Source: Acidobacteria bacterium OLB17 (GTDB lineage Bacteria > Acidobacteriota > Blastocatellia > Pyrinomonadales > Pyrinomonadaceae). Taken from it: a DNA stretch of 39,653 nt. The position numbers were made by a program, and so were the translations under genes. The notes beneath the pieces are model-generated. The model did no database searches. It had not been told where the DNA came from and saw only the letters and a program-made list of their open reading frames with translations. The stretch lies in assembly GCA_001567505.1 (NCBI GenBank), contig LLEU01000045.1:1-39653 (forward strand). The letters are read 5' to 3'. Below, piece after piece: positions 20,011-29,050 of this stretch. Each line of letters begins with the position of its first letter. Positions within the stretch are counted from its first letter, which is position 1.

Positions 20011-20559
20011 ATGAGGATCATTTCCGGACAATACGGCGGACGCCTGCTCAAAAGCCCTCCCGATCATCGGACGCGGCCGACTTCCGGCCGACTTCGCGAA
20101 ACGCTCTTCAACATCCTTGCACCGCGGATCGAGGGTACGCGTTTTCTCGACCTTTGTGCAGGTTCGGGCGCGATCGGCATCGAAGCTCTCTCGCGCGGCG
20201 CCGATTTCGTGACCTTCGTTGATCGCTCAAAAAAAGCGTGTGCACTGATCGAGGAGAATCTTGACAAGCTGGGCGTTCCCGAGGATGAGACCGATGTACA
20301 GAACGCCGAGGCCGAGACATTCGTCGGCCGCCCCTCTGAAGCGTCGTGGGACATCGCGTTCTACGACCCGCCGTATGAAGCGAACTATTCCGTCGTGATC
20401 CACGAATTCGGTGATAAGGGGAACCTGCTCGCCGAGGACGGCATACTTATCGTCGAGCACCTAGCTCGAAAACCGATGCCGGATATCGAGGGCTCGCTTC
20501 GGCGCTGGCGCCTGCTCAAACAGGGCGACACCCATCTGAGTTTTTACGAAAAGGCCTGA
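20011..20559 (+). CDS. rsmD: 16S rRNA (guanine(966)-N2)-methyltransferase RsmD
   Basis: This 182-residue Rossmann-fold enzyme methylates G966 of 16S rRNA. MRIISGQYGGRLLKSP, then RPTSGRLRETLFNIL, the SAM loop FLDLCAGSGAIGIEALSRGA (near residues 45-64), and the catalytic DPPY near residue 120 are diagnostic. Length is normal. It starts 57 nt after recG and ends 6 nt before the EamA gene. Confidence 0.95.
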   Translation: MRIISGQYGGRLLKSPPDHRTRPTSGRLRETLFNILAPRIEGTRFLDLCAGSGAIGIEALSRGADFVTFVDRSKKACALIEENLDKLGVPEDETDVQNAEAETFVGRPSEASWDIAFYDPPYEANYSVVIHEFGDKGNLLAEDGILIVEHLARKPMPDIEGSLRRWRLLKQGDTHLSFYEKA

Positions 20560-20565
20560 CAGTCT

Positions 20566-21465
20566 ATGAAGATCGCTGTATGGCTTTTGCTCGCTCTGAT
20601 CTGGAGCTCGACCTGGATATTCATCAAGATCGGGCTCAAGGATCTGCCGCCATTTACGTTCGTTTCGCTGCGTTTTATTCTCGCGGCGGCCGTTATCGCA
20701 CCGTTCATCCTGTTTCGAAAAGGCGGTGGGCTCCCGAACAGCAAAGCGGAGTGGCGCCTGCTCGCACTTACGGGAGTACTTCAGTTTTCGCTGAACTATT
20801 CGAGCGTCTTCTGGGCCGAGCAGTACATCACCTCGGGCCTTGCTGCGGTTCTGCAGGCGATGATCGTCGTCTTTGGGCTCGTGCTCGCCTGGATCTTCCT
20901 GCCGTCCGAGCGGATAACGGCACAGAAGATCGTCGCCGTAGCATTGGGCGTTGTCGGCGTTGCGGTCATCTTTGTTGACCAATTGGCCGTCCACGATGAA
21001 ATGGCCTTCGCGGGCTGCGTTGCGATCGTCCTCGGCGCCTATGCGGCGGCGCAGTCGTCCATACTCGTCAAAGCGAAGGCCTCGGAGATCCGGCCCGAGG
21101 TCATCCTTTTCTGGCAGATGCTCTTCGGCCTTCCGCCGATGATAGTTTACAGCCTCGTTTTCGAGGGCGATCCGTTCGCACATAACTGGACGGCGTTTGC
21201 CGTCGGCAGTATTTTCTATCTTGGGCTAATCGGAACCGTGCTTGCGTTTTACAGCTACTATTGGCTTCTGAATAGGATAGAATCTACAAATGCGATGATG
21301 ATACCGCTCGTTACGCCGCTGCTTGCGGTCCTGATCGGCTGGATCGTCCTTGGCGAGACGCTTCCGCCTCAAACAGGGGTCGGCGGCACACTTATCATCG
21401 CAAGCGTCGCACTTCTGGTCTTCCGAAAGCGAAGGCCGATAGCTGCTCCGAATGCATCCGAATAA
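20566..21465 (+). CDS. EamA-family (DMT superfamily) transporter
   Basis: This 299-residue inner-membrane protein has about ten hydrophobic helices arranged as two EamA repeats. The first runs from [20 protein letters not shown], with the family motif [12 protein letters not shown]. The second ends in [20 protein letters not shown], the typical GE motif of helix 9-10. A basic tail [10 protein letters not shown] follows. The substrate (amino acid, nucleotide precursor or other metabolite) cannot be inferred. It sits tightly between rsmD and aroC. Confidence 0.88.
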   Translation: MKIAVWLLLALIWSSTWIFIKIGLKDLPPFTFVSLRFILAAAVIAPFILFRKGGGLPNSKAEWRLLALTGVLQFSLNYSSVFWAEQYITSGLAAVLQAMIVVFGLVLAWIFLPSERITAQKIVAVALGVVGVAVIFVDQLAVHDEMAFAGCVAIVLGAYAAAQSSILVKAKASEIRPEVILFWQMLFGLPPMIVYSLVFEGDPFAHNWTAFAVGSIFYLGLIGTVLAFYSYYWLLNRIESTNAMMIPLVTPLLAVLIGWIVLGETLPPQTGVGGTLIIASVALLVFRKRRPIAAPNASE

Positions 21466-21483
21466 CTAAACAGCCAACGTCAG

Positions 21484-22649
21484 ATGAGACTGAAATTCAC
21501 AACAGCAGGAGAATCGCACGGCAAAGCCTCGTCACCATTGTCGAAGGAATGCCGAGCGGAGTTGCGATCCTAAAACCTTCGATCGACCACGAATTATGGA
21601 GGCGGCAGCAAGGTTATGGCCGCGGAGGACGGATGAAGATCGAGACCGACACCGTCGAGATCGTCTCCGGCGTACGTCACGGAAAGAGCCTAGGCTCACC
21701 CATTACCCTGATTATCGAGAACGACGACTTTGTGCATTGGAGCCAGATAATGTCGTCAGAGGCCGAGCCTGAACTCCCGAAGAACACGCGCGTCGTAAAA
21801 CGCCCTCGTCCCGGGCACGCGGACCTTGCCGGCGGGCAGAAATTCGCTACGCGCGACCTTCGCGACATCCTTGAGCGGGCCTCAGCACGTGAGACCGCGG
21901 CCCGTGTCGCTGCGGGAGCGGTCGCAAAGCAGCTCCTCTCGGAATTCGGTATCGAGATAAAAAGCCACGTCATCAAGCTCGGACACGTGCAGGCCGTCCC
22001 GCTTTCCCGGAAATGGGAAGAGATCGCGCAACTCCCGATGGATTCACCCCTGAACTGTACCGACGAGATCGCGCAGGAGGAAATGATCCGGCTGATCGAC
22101 GAGACCCGCGAGGCGGGCGACACGCTTGGCGGCATATTCGAGGTCGTCATCCGAGGCCTGCCCGTCGGGCTCGGAAGCCATACTTCGTGGGAAGATAAGC
22201 TAGACGGACGTATTGCCCGGGCAATTATGTCCATCCACGCGATCAAGGCGGTCGAGATCGGTTCCGGCGTTGCGAATGCAGGAAAGCCGGGCTCTGAGGT
22301 TCACGACGAGATCGCGTTTGACGGCGAAAATTTCACTCGGCTTTCGAACAACGCGGGCGGCCTCGAAGGCGGCATCACGAACGGCGAGGAACTGCGTGTG
22401 CGTGGGTATATGAAGCCGATCTCAACGCTCAAGAAGGCTCTACGGTCCGTCGATATCGACACGAAAGAGGAACAGGCCGCGGCATTTGAGCGTTCCGATA
22501 TCACGGCGGTACCTGCCGCAGGCGTGATCGGCGAGGCAATGATGGCCATCGTAGTTGCAGACGCGATGCGCGAGAAGTTCGGCGGCGATTCGCTTGACGA
22601 GATGCGTCGGAACTACGACTCGTATCTTGAGGCGATAAAGGCCTACTAA
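21484..22649 (+). CDS. aroC: Chorismate synthase (1-nt frame break)
   Basis: This enzyme converts EPSP to chorismate using reduced FMN, the last shikimate-pathway step. The true start is ATG 21484 ([15 protein letters not shown]). The frame breaks at 21526-21528, where HGKA must join [13 protein letters not shown]; one more C restores it. Repaired length is 388 residues, normal for the family. Conserved blocks are [43 protein letters not shown] and [15 protein letters not shown]. It lies 18 nt after the EamA gene and ends 4 nt from the convergent purD stop. Confidence 0.94.
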
Positions 22650-22653
22650 GCGG

Positions 22654-23925
22654 CTACTTCCCGATATCTCTTCGGAACTGCATTCCGGGCCAGGAGATCT
22701 TCGAGACGGCCTCGTATGCGGTCGCAAGCGCCGCTGAAACGTCCGCACCTGCCGCGGTTACGCCAAGGACGCGCCCGCCCGAAGTTATAAAATTCCCGGC
22801 CTGATCCCGTGCCGTTCCCGCGTGAAAGATCGCAACGTTCGGGATGGCGGCGGCTTCCTGCAGGCCGTTTATGACGTCGCCCGTGCGAGGTTTTCCCGGA
22901 TAACCTTCGGACGCGAGAATGACACAGCCGGAACTTCCCTTAGTCCACTTTATCTCCATATCGGCAAGGCGGCCGGCAAGGATCGCTTCGCAAATATCTA
23001 CAAGGTCGGTTTCCAGCCGCACAAGGATCGCCTGCGTTTCGGGGTCGCCAAAACGTACATTGTATTCAAGCACCATCGGGCCATTGGCCGTAAGCATGAG
23101 TCCAAAAAAGAGAACGCCGCGAAAGTTGATATCCTCGCGCCGGCATGCGTGGAGCGTCGGCTTTACGATCCGCTCGACAATATCGGAAAGCTCTGCCGGC
23201 GAAAGCAAGGCATCGTCCGAGACCGTTCCCATACCGCCCGTATTCGGCCCCGAGTCGCCTTCGCCGATCCGCTTGTGATCGCGAACAGCCGGCATCAACG
23301 CAAAATTCTCGCCGTCGGCGAAAACAAGAAGCGAGACTTCCCGTCCGGTGAGAAATTCTTCGAGAACTATCTTGTCCGTCGCGGCCGAACCCGCGATCGA
23401 AGCGAGGCCGGTAATTGCCGCCTTTGCGTCGGCACGGTCTTTTGCAACGATGACGCCCTTGCCCGCGGCGAGGCCGTCCGCCTTTACGACAACGCTCGAA
23501 TCGACGCCGCCGAAATCGCCGCTTTCGAGCTCTAGGATCGCGAAATCCGCAGAATGTGAGACCGTAAATTTTGCCGTCGGAATACCGTGCCTCGCCATAA
23601 AGCCCTTAGCAAAGGCCTTGCTAGATTCGAGCTGAGCACCGTTTGCTCGCGGGCCGATGATCGGCAATCCGCGACGCTCGAATTCATCGACGATCCCGAG
23701 TGCAAGCGGTGTCTCGCCGCCAACGAACGTTAGCCCGATCGCGTTCGCCGCCGCGAAATCGGCGAGAGCAGGGACGTTATCTGCCGCAATATTTACACAA
23801 TTCGCTATGGCCGCAATTCCGGCATTGCCAGGCGCACAGTATAGATTCTCGGCTTTAGGCGAACGCCGGAACGCCGTACATATTGCGTGTTCTCGCCCGC
23901 CCGACCCAACAACTAGGATATTCAT
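22654..23925 (-). CDS. purD: Phosphoribosylamine-glycine ligase (GAR synthetase)
   Basis: This 423-residue ATP-grasp ligase joins phosphoribosylamine and glycine in purine synthesis. It starts MNILVVGSGGREHAI, with IGPRANGAQLESSKAFAKGF, VVVKADGLAAGKGV (ATP-grasp), RDHKRIGEGDSGPNTGGMG and YNVRFGDPETQ, all hallmark blocks. ATG 23925 is chosen because this is the universal N-terminus of the family; the frame runs 15 codons further upstream without homology. It is alone on its strand here, convergent with aroC and divergent from the zinc-ribbon gene. Confidence 0.96.
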   Translation of the reverse strand: MNILVVGSGGREHAICTAFRRSPKAENLYCAPGNAGIAAIANCVNIAADNVPALADFAAANAIGLTFVGGETPLALGIVDEFERRGLPIIGPRANGAQLESSKAFAKGFMARHGIPTAKFTVSHSADFAILELESGDFGGVDSSVVVKADGLAAGKGVIVAKDRADAKAAITGLASIAGSAATDKIVLEEFLTGREVSLLVFADGENFALMPAVRDHKRIGEGDSGPNTGGMGTVSDDALLSPAELSDIVERIVKPTLHACRREDINFRGVLFFGLMLTANGPMVLEYNVRFGDPETQAILVRLETDLVDICEAILAGRLADMEIKWTKGSSGCVILASEGYPGKPRTGDVINGLQEAAAIPNVAIFHAGTARDQAGNFITSGGRVLGVTAAGADVSAALATAYEAVSKISWPGMQFRRDIGK

Positions 23926-23959
23926 AGAGACTCTCGAGAAAATGCCCGCGATGATCGCC

Positions 23960-24126
23960 TTGACAGGCATTTATTGTAAATTGTAACGTCAATTAACATC
24001 CTACACCGTAAGCTCCGATAGCGTCGAACTTGCCGCTTAACTCCCCCGGACGCTAGGGTGTGGCCGTTGTGTTTCGGGCCACATACTCAAGGCGAGGTAC
24101 GGGTGACTTAGAGACCAAATAAAAAG
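23960..24126 (+). promoter_or_regulatory. Promoter and structured leader upstream of the zinc-ribbon gene
   Basis: A consensus TTGACA lies at 23960-23965, with a weaker TGTAAC 16 bp on at 23982-23987. The leader of about 130 nt can form tagcgtc/gacgcta (24019-24025 with 24049-24055) and tgtggcc/ggccaca (24059-24065 with 24077-24083), both perfect 7-bp stems, placed 3 nt apart. I do not recognise a known riboswitch class in it. The remaining stretch from 24084 to the ATG is unpaired and A-rich near the start. Confidence 0.4.
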
Positions 24127-24476
24127 ATGCCAACGGATCCTCACAACCTGAAGAACGAAGGCGGTTCTGTGGGCGATAGCACCACTGGCACCGCGGATAT
24201 GCCCATTGTTTGCATTGACTGCGGCCGGGAATTCATATGGACCTCGGGCGAGCGGCTCTTTTTCAGTCAAAAAGGCCTCACAAATCCGCCGAAAAGGTGC
24301 AAATCCTGCAAAAAGGCAAAGAACGACCGTGTGGAAGCTGCACTAGCCGCATCGAGCGGGCTTCGTAAGAAGGTGACTGTCCGGGTACAATGCGCAACTT
24401 GTGGAATCGAGACCACAGTACCTTTCTATCCCTCACAAGGCGTCCGGTGCTCTGCCGCGACTGCTTCAAGCGATGA
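24127..24476 (+). CDS. Small zinc-ribbon protein (1-nt frame break)
   Basis: This 116-residue soluble protein has two metal-binding pairs in each half. Residues of about 29-60 hold CIDCGREFIWTSGER ... RCKSCKKAK, and the C-terminal half holds CATCGIETTVPF followed by CRDC. The second half is interrupted near 24441: SQG must join RPVLCRDCFKR, restored by one C, and then a TGA at 24474-24476 ends the protein as in the family. The unrepaired frame runs on to 24567 without sense. Such paired zinc-ribbon proteins are common small proteins of unknown role, perhaps nucleic-acid binding. Confidence 0.8.
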
Positions 24477-24589
24477 AACTCTAAGAGCCGGATCACGCAG
24501 TAAATTACGCCTAGTCCTGATCTCTCAGGCCGATATGCCAAGGCCCCGATCTACCGAATTGTCGTAGTGGATCTTAACTGGAAATGAGT

Positions 24590-24694
24590 AGGGCGGCGTC
24601 TCCCACAGCGCCGCCCTGGTGCCACAAGTCCTCACTTCTTGTGACAAATGTTCACCGGGGTGGTGAACAAAAACGATTATCCACACTGATAATC
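24590..24694. repeat. Four consecutive perfect inverted repeats (hairpin cluster)
   Basis: Four stems follow one another. They are agggcggcg/cgccgccct (24590-24598, 24609-24617), cacaag/cttgtg (24623-24628, 24638-24643), gttcacc/ggtgaac (24650-24656, 24662-24668) and gattatc/gataatc (24675-24681, 24688-24694). Loops are 5-10 nt. None is followed by a good T-tract. The cluster lies in the convergent gap between the zinc-ribbon gene and the matrixin gene. The rest of this gap (24477-24765) holds only a direct repeat of aatagctatct at about 24750-24772. Confidence 0.6.
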
Positions 24695-24765
24695 AAAATG
24701 CAACCCCTTGGCCTCCATAAAAATGAAAAGATTTGTAAATTCCTTAACAAATAGCTATCTAATAG

Positions 24766-26030
24766 CTATCTAAATACCGAGATCGCCCCGGGCAGCATCC
24801 CAAATTCTCCCGAAGGCACCTGCACGAAGATCGAATATGAGCCCGCGGGAGCCTTCGGATCGACGTAAACCTGGAATCGGACTGCCGAAATGTCATCAGA
24901 ATATGCGAGATCGGTAAGCGAGGAGGCATCGACGCGGACGAACGGCGACGATGTATAGACCGTAAGCTGGGTCGAATCAAGGCCGCGGCCGCCGATCGTG
25001 ACCAAACTAGATGAACCCGGCATAAGTTTTACGCCCGAAGTTGATAGAAGGCCGTCGGCTCCGACGTACGCAAGCTCGAACGGGATCAGGGATGCCACAG
25101 GCTTCGCTTCAAAACGCGAAATAACGCCAGTTTCGACCGTTAGGGTGCCCAAGTCCTCCGCAAGCGATCCAACGCCTTCACGAGCCAGCAAAACGGCGTA
25201 CGTGCCGTCCGAAAGGCCTGCAAAGCTGAATTCTCCACCGTCTTCGACGCGGCTTCCGGCGGCGATCTCGCCGTTCTTGTCCTCGAGCAGGATCATGCTT
25301 CCCGAGATCGAACCGTTTCCCACGAGCAGTTTCCCTCTGACCCGGCCGCAGCAAAGTTCGACGCCTGCGGGTGCTCCATAGAGAGAACGGATGGAGGAGA
25401 TATCTTCGGCGGAGAGTGCCTTTCGAGGTGCGAAACCAGGCCCGATTCCCGAATTCACATCAACGTTCCCGTGCATTACGGAACCCATTATTTGTGAGTG
25501 CCTCAATCCCAGAAGGTGCCCGATCTCGTGCGTCAAAACACCTTCCAGGTCGTAGCTTGCGTAGGAACCGTCGGTCGAGAACATCGCATACGGATTCAAA
25601 ACGATGTCGGCCTCGGTAACAAAACCTTTGCGGTCGGTAAAGACCCGTGTTTTCGCCGATACGCTCGTGTCTCCCGGAGAGAAAAGGGCGAGATTCTCGC
25701 TTGTAGGAGCGATGGTAATGAGACTTTCGCCATCGCCTCGGGATGCCGGACTGGCGTCGCGGCGGTTCGAACTCGTTTCCGTGATCTGTACGTTGGCAAC
25801 GGCTTCCCAACGGGAAATTGCCCGGCGCAAGGCACCTTCGACATCCGTTCCCGGCTTAAAATTCGACGAACTTACGAAAAGCGAACGCGAGACCGCGATC
25901 TTGATACGGTCCGATCTCCATCTTGAGGCCGATGCCTAGCGGCGGCCTCTGCTTCAAAGTCGGAAGCAAAGGAGTTCGCAGCGGCTGCAAAAACCAGCAG
26001 CACGGCCAAAGATCGGACGATATTTCTCAT
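24766..26030 (-). CDS. Secreted matrixin-type zinc metalloprotease (1-nt frame break)
   Basis: The protein starts at ATG 26030 with a signal peptide, MRNIVRSLAVLLVFAAAANS. A frame break near 25935 separates this from the mature protein; adding one G joins EAAARA to SASRWRSDRIKIAVSRSL. Repaired length is 421 residues. The zinc site HEIGHLLGLRH lies near residues 166-176 and the Met-turn SVMHG near 182, the pattern of matrixin/metzincin proteases. AEDISSIRSLYG ends the catalytic domain. The C-terminal half contains beta-rich carboxypeptidase-regulatory-like and Ig-like segments that may bind surfaces. It is the last gene of a five-gene operon; its ATG directly follows the stop of the preceding gene. 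Confidence 0.88.
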
Positions 26031-26249
26031 TTACGGTGTGTCTTTATGCACTGAACCGTCGGCATTCACATGTTCGAGGTCAGCGAACGCGACGGTAAGC
26101 AATAGCCAAACTAAGCTGAGTGTTGCGAGGACATAGAGGATCGAGATCTGTTCGAAAACGATCAAAACGGTCACGATGATCGCAACGAGCGCAAGCCAGA
26201 AGAACGCGATCGTTCGTTTGCCAAAACGTCTTTTTGTTGCAGTTTCCAT
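26031..26249 (-). CDS. Small two-helix membrane protein, 72 residues
   Basis: The protein starts METATKRRFGKRTIAFFWLA with a basic N-terminus, then two hydrophobic helices (about 13-33 and 37-56), then a short acidic tail with HVNADGSVHKD. No family is recognised. ATG 26249 is chosen over an upstream codon because the latter overlaps the gap and gives an unlikely sequence. The TAA stop is followed at once by the ATG of the matrixin gene (TAAATG), so translation may be coupled. Confidence 0.65.
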   Translation of the reverse strand: METATKRRFGKRTIAFFWLALVAIIVTVLIVFEQISILYVLATLSLVWLLLTVAFADLEHVNADGSVHKDTP

Positions 26250-26309
26250 AGAAAGACTTAGATTATAGGCGGTTTGGAGGCGAAACGCCAAGCAAAAATG
26301 CGGCCGGGA

Positions 26310-27250
26310 TCAATCAAGAATGACAAGCGGGAGCGTCGCGTGTTTGTCGCGAGCAGGCCCGGCGATCTCCGGCGGATATCGACGCGCGCTGCCACCCTTG
26401 GTCATAACCTCCACAATATCAAGAGGTTGCAGCTCCGGATCTTTTTCGATCCCGGCCGCGATCTTCTTCAGGTCAGCGTTGATCCGCGTTGAGCCGTCCT
26501 TTGTTCGGCGATAAATGACGATATGCCGTTCGTCGCCGTCCTTGGCTACGCCGCCAGCCATTGCGATGAGCCGCGAAAGCGATATTTGCTCCTTTGAAGG
26601 TATCGGCCGCGGGCTCCGCACGCCGCCGATCGCGTAGATCGGCGGAGACTTTTCTACCACGACAAGGTCGCCGGGCGAGATGAGCGGGTCAGCCTCTTTG
26701 CTACCGTTGACGAGGTCCGAGATCTTTATCTCGAAGCGTCCGTTTGTCTCCTTCTCGGTCGAGGCCGGGCAGCTTGGCCCATCCGGGCGAAAAATGCTTA
26801 TCGTGCCCCCGGCGCTGTCCGTGATGCCGCCCGAGCGTGCGATCAACTCCCGAAGCTCGCCGGCCGCTTGATCTGGTAGCGATGCGGCGAACGGACCGCG
26901 CCGTCGAGGATCGCGGGCATCCGTTTCGACCGATCTACAATGAAGACCTTGACCTTCGGGTCGCGCAGCGTCGCAGCAAGCGATCTTGCGGCATCAGCGG
27001 CGATCTCGGCAGGCATCCGGCACCTTGCTTTTACGGGCTCGCCGAACTCGTTAAAGCCGTCGAGGAAGCCTTCTGGCGTTAGGCCGCCGCGCCAGTCGTG
27101 TTCAAAACTGCCTTCGACATCGACCTCAACGATGTCGCCCGAATGAATGGCGTCAAAGCGGTCAGGCACCGCCTGAGCGGAGATCACGCCCGGAAAACCG
27201 ATCGAAAGAAGAAAGACTACGGCTGCGGCCGGAAAGAAGACGCGGCTCAC
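26310..27250 (-). CDS. Wza-like polysaccharide export protein (1-nt frame break)
   Basis: This 313-residue secreted protein belongs to the outer-membrane polysaccharide exporters. The signal segment is SRVFFPAAAVVFLLSIGFPG. The export domain follows with AIHSGDIVEVDVEGSF. Two SLBB-type modules come next: ILDGAVRSPHRYQIKRPA ... LRELIARSGGI, and IYAIGGVRSPRPIPSKEQIS. The frame breaks near 26858, where KRPA must join ELRELIARSGG; one more G restores it. The start is GTG 27250, overlapping the zinc-ribbon stop as GTGA. No glycosyltransferase, Wzc or flippase gene is nearby, so its polymer is unknown. Confidence 0.85.
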
Positions 27251-27456
27251 TTTTCGCGAGCGTCTTGCTCGCGGGCCTTCTTTCGCGAGGATGGACTGTT
27301 CGTGACAGTTCCGGGAACCGCAAAACCCTTGAATTCCCAATTGCAGCTGTCGCATAACAGGTAATAACGAAAGAATAGCTTTGAGAGCAATGTCGTGTGG
27401 CGGTAACCTCGCCGGACGCGTTTACTGCTGCATCGGGGACAACGTTGAGAGACCAT
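27247..27456 (-). CDS. Small zinc-ribbon protein, 69 residues
   Basis: It starts MVSQRCPRCSSKRVRRGYRH and has a second pair in LLCDSCNWEFKGFAVPG, giving a CxxC...CxxC ribbon with a hydrophobic stretch LLSKLFFRYY between them. A polar tail follows. Start 27456 is chosen because the ribbon begins directly after it. Its stop overlaps the GTG of the export gene by 4 nt, so the two are translationally coupled. The role is unknown; the coupling hints at a link to polysaccharide export or its expression. Confidence 0.75.
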   Translation of the reverse strand: MVSQRCPRCSSKRVRRGYRHTTLLSKLFFRYYLLCDSCNWEFKGFAVPGTVTNSPSSRKKAREQDAREK

Positions 27457-27472
27457 GCAGAATTCTTGATAC

Positions 27473-28426
27473 CTATAGATCCAAAATATTATCTTCGCGG
27501 CGTGCAAGCCGTTCGAGGCTGCGGTTGATCTTCTCCAACGCGGCCTCGCGGTCAGGGCCTGCCATCCGGTTCATAGTTAAAAAGGATAGCGCATCTTGGT
27601 AAATATGCCTTGCCGCCTCGACGTCACCTCGCCCTTCGGCCCGTTCTGCGCTTTCGATCCGCCCGGCGACCTCGATCGAGATAAGGACCTCATCGAGAAG
27701 TTCACGGGACTCGACCAGTGCCCGCTCGGAAGGATAGAACGCAAGGGCGGACTCGAGTACGTCGATGGCTCCCTGAGCGGCGGCAAGGCGTGCGGCATGA
27801 TCCCGCTGCGAATTCGCCTCAAGCGCAAGAGCCCGCGAACGGATCGACGCCCATTGAAGCAAGTGATACCTGTGAAACTCGGCGATCGAGTTCCGACTCG
27901 ACTTGAAGGCCGCCAAACGGGGAGATCCGGGGCCGATCGTTTCGAATTCCCGCTCGATCAAAGCAAGATACTCGCTGCACATCTCAAAAACCTCGCGGTG
28001 GCCATCCGCAAATCTCGCAAGCGTGACGGCCGCGTCGGATTTTCGCTTGATCGCCCGCAGAAGCTCGGCGTTCTGTTCGAGGCTCAGCTTTTCGTCCCGT
28101 GGAGAGCGTCCCGAACTCTTCAAATTCAGGCCCCTCAGGCTTTGCTCGAACCGCCTTTCTGCAGCAAGAAGCCGGTTCCGCGCCCGCCGAAGAATGATCT
28201 CCCGAACGAAGACCGCAGCGAGCAACACGAAGCTTGCGACGATGCCGGCCGTGATATACGGCGTCCGCTCGCCCCCATCATAAAGGATCCCCCAAAGTAA
28301 AAAGAAAGTGCAGAGGGCGATCGCAAGCGCAAGGACGTAGTAATTTGCCGCCGGCAGCCAAAATGGCAAACGGCCGCGGCGATGTCTTGTGTGCTGCATT
28401 CGCGCTCGTTCGGCTCTGCGATCCAT
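27473..28426 (-). CDS. Hypothetical membrane protein with long alpha-helical domain
   Basis: The family is not recognised. A basic N-terminus (RRAERARMQHTRHRRG) is followed by two hydrophobic helices (about residues 26-46 and 56-76), then some 240 residues of charged, Ala- and Leu-rich helix. These include AAERRFEQSLRGLNLK and repeated helical pairs reminiscent of TPR-like bundles (AERAEGRGDVEAARHIYQDA). I chose ATG 28426; a TTG at 28438 is an alternative. It lies 16 nt before the zinc-ribbon gene and is the first gene of the leftward operon. Confidence 0.7.
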   Translation of the reverse strand: MDRRAERARMQHTRHRRGRLPFWLPAANYYVLALAIALCTFFLLWGILYDGGERTPYITAGIVASFVLLAAVFVREIILRRARNRLLAAERRFEQSLRGLNLKSSGRSPRDEKLSLEQNAELLRAIKRKSDAAVTLARFADGHREVFEMCSEYLALIEREFETIGPGSPRLAAFKSSRNSIAEFHRYHLLQWASIRSRALALEANSQRDHAARLAAAQGAIDVLESALAFYPSERALVESRELLDEVLISIEVAGRIESAERAEGRGDVEAARHIYQDALSFLTMNRMAGPDREAALEKINRSLERLARREDNILDL

Positions 28427-28619
28427 CCTGTCGATCAAACCCGTTCCGGGCCCACTAAATGTATTTGTTTGTGAAGCGAAAGCTCCTTACCGCCGAATAT
28501 TAACAAACTTCGATCGAAAATCCATAGAAGATCCTGTTCAGGACTACATTCTCTTGCCCTCTCTCTGCTAAACTCTGCCGATAGCTGTGACGAAGAAGCG
28601 AAAACAAAAGTGCGACCAA
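28427..28619. other. Divergent intergenic region
   Basis: This gap separates the leftward envelope operon from the rightward small genes and must hold both promoters. It is more AT-rich than its surroundings around 28480-28560. I cannot fix a -35/-10 pair, and no stem-loop of note is seen. Confidence 0.35.
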
Positions 28620-28760
28620 ATGCCTGTATTCGACTCGATACGGAAACCGACCGCCCCGCCTGCCCGGCGTTTTGGTGAAGACGCGCCTGCGGGGGTTCGC
28701 CATCCCGCACTTCGAAAGCAGAAACACAAGAAGAGCGAAGAGGTTCGAGACGAAGAATGA
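28620..28760 (+). CDS. Possible 46-residue coupled small protein
   Basis: An ATG at 28620 opens a 46-codon frame, MPVFDSIRKPTAPPARRFGE and onward, ending KSEEVRDEE. It is rich in Pro, Arg and charged residues, so probably disordered. Its TGA overlaps the ATG of the next gene (ATGA at 28757-28760), the typical geometry of coupled genes. There is no clear Shine-Dalgarno sequence and no family is recognised, so it may be a chance frame. Confidence 0.35.
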   Translation: MPVFDSIRKPTAPPARRFGEDAPAGVRHPALRKQKHKKSEEVRDEE

Positions 28761-29050
28761 GCTGGTTCAGTCGGTGGCGAAAAAAACCGAAGCGCTCAAT
28801 GGGCGCGGCTGTGTGGGCTCGTCCCGAGATGAACGTCACGTTCCGCGCCGAAATTATGCCCGGCCGGACACGCGAAGAGCGGACCTTCAAGATCTCGGCC
28901 GTTTTTCCGAATGGCCGCGTAACTCTTTATAACTTTAAGGGGGAACACCGCGAAGGCGCCTTCGAACCGATCAATTTCCTTCGAGAAAAAGCAAAAGGGA
29001 GTTCAAACGCAAACAGTTCGTCCAATGGGGAAGACCCGGACGTTAGGTAA
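28757..29050 (+). CDS. Hypothetical protein, 97 residues
   Basis: The protein starts MSWFSRWRKKPKRSMGAAVW. The middle part, NVTFRAEIMPGRTREERTFK then ISAVFPNGRVTLYNFKGEHR, looks like a small beta-sheet domain. The tail after residue 80 is Ser/Asn-rich and disordered. No signal peptide or membrane helix is present and no family is recognised. Its last 48 nt overlap the end of the MBL-fold gene on the other strand. Confidence 0.6.
   Translation: MSWFSRWRKKPKRSMGAAVWARPEMNVTFRAEIMPGRTREERTFKISAVFPNGRVTLYNFKGEHREGAFEPINFLREKAKGSSNANSSSNGEDPDVR

Noticed and set aside
20461..21183. Leftward frame of 240 codons across rsmD and the EamA gene
   Set aside because: Both sense genes are certain; the frame is a highly charged shadow product.
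24477..24567. Extra C-terminal tail of the zinc-ribbon protein
   Set aside because: It arises only from the unrepaired frame; the repaired frame has the last Cys pair and a stop at 24476.
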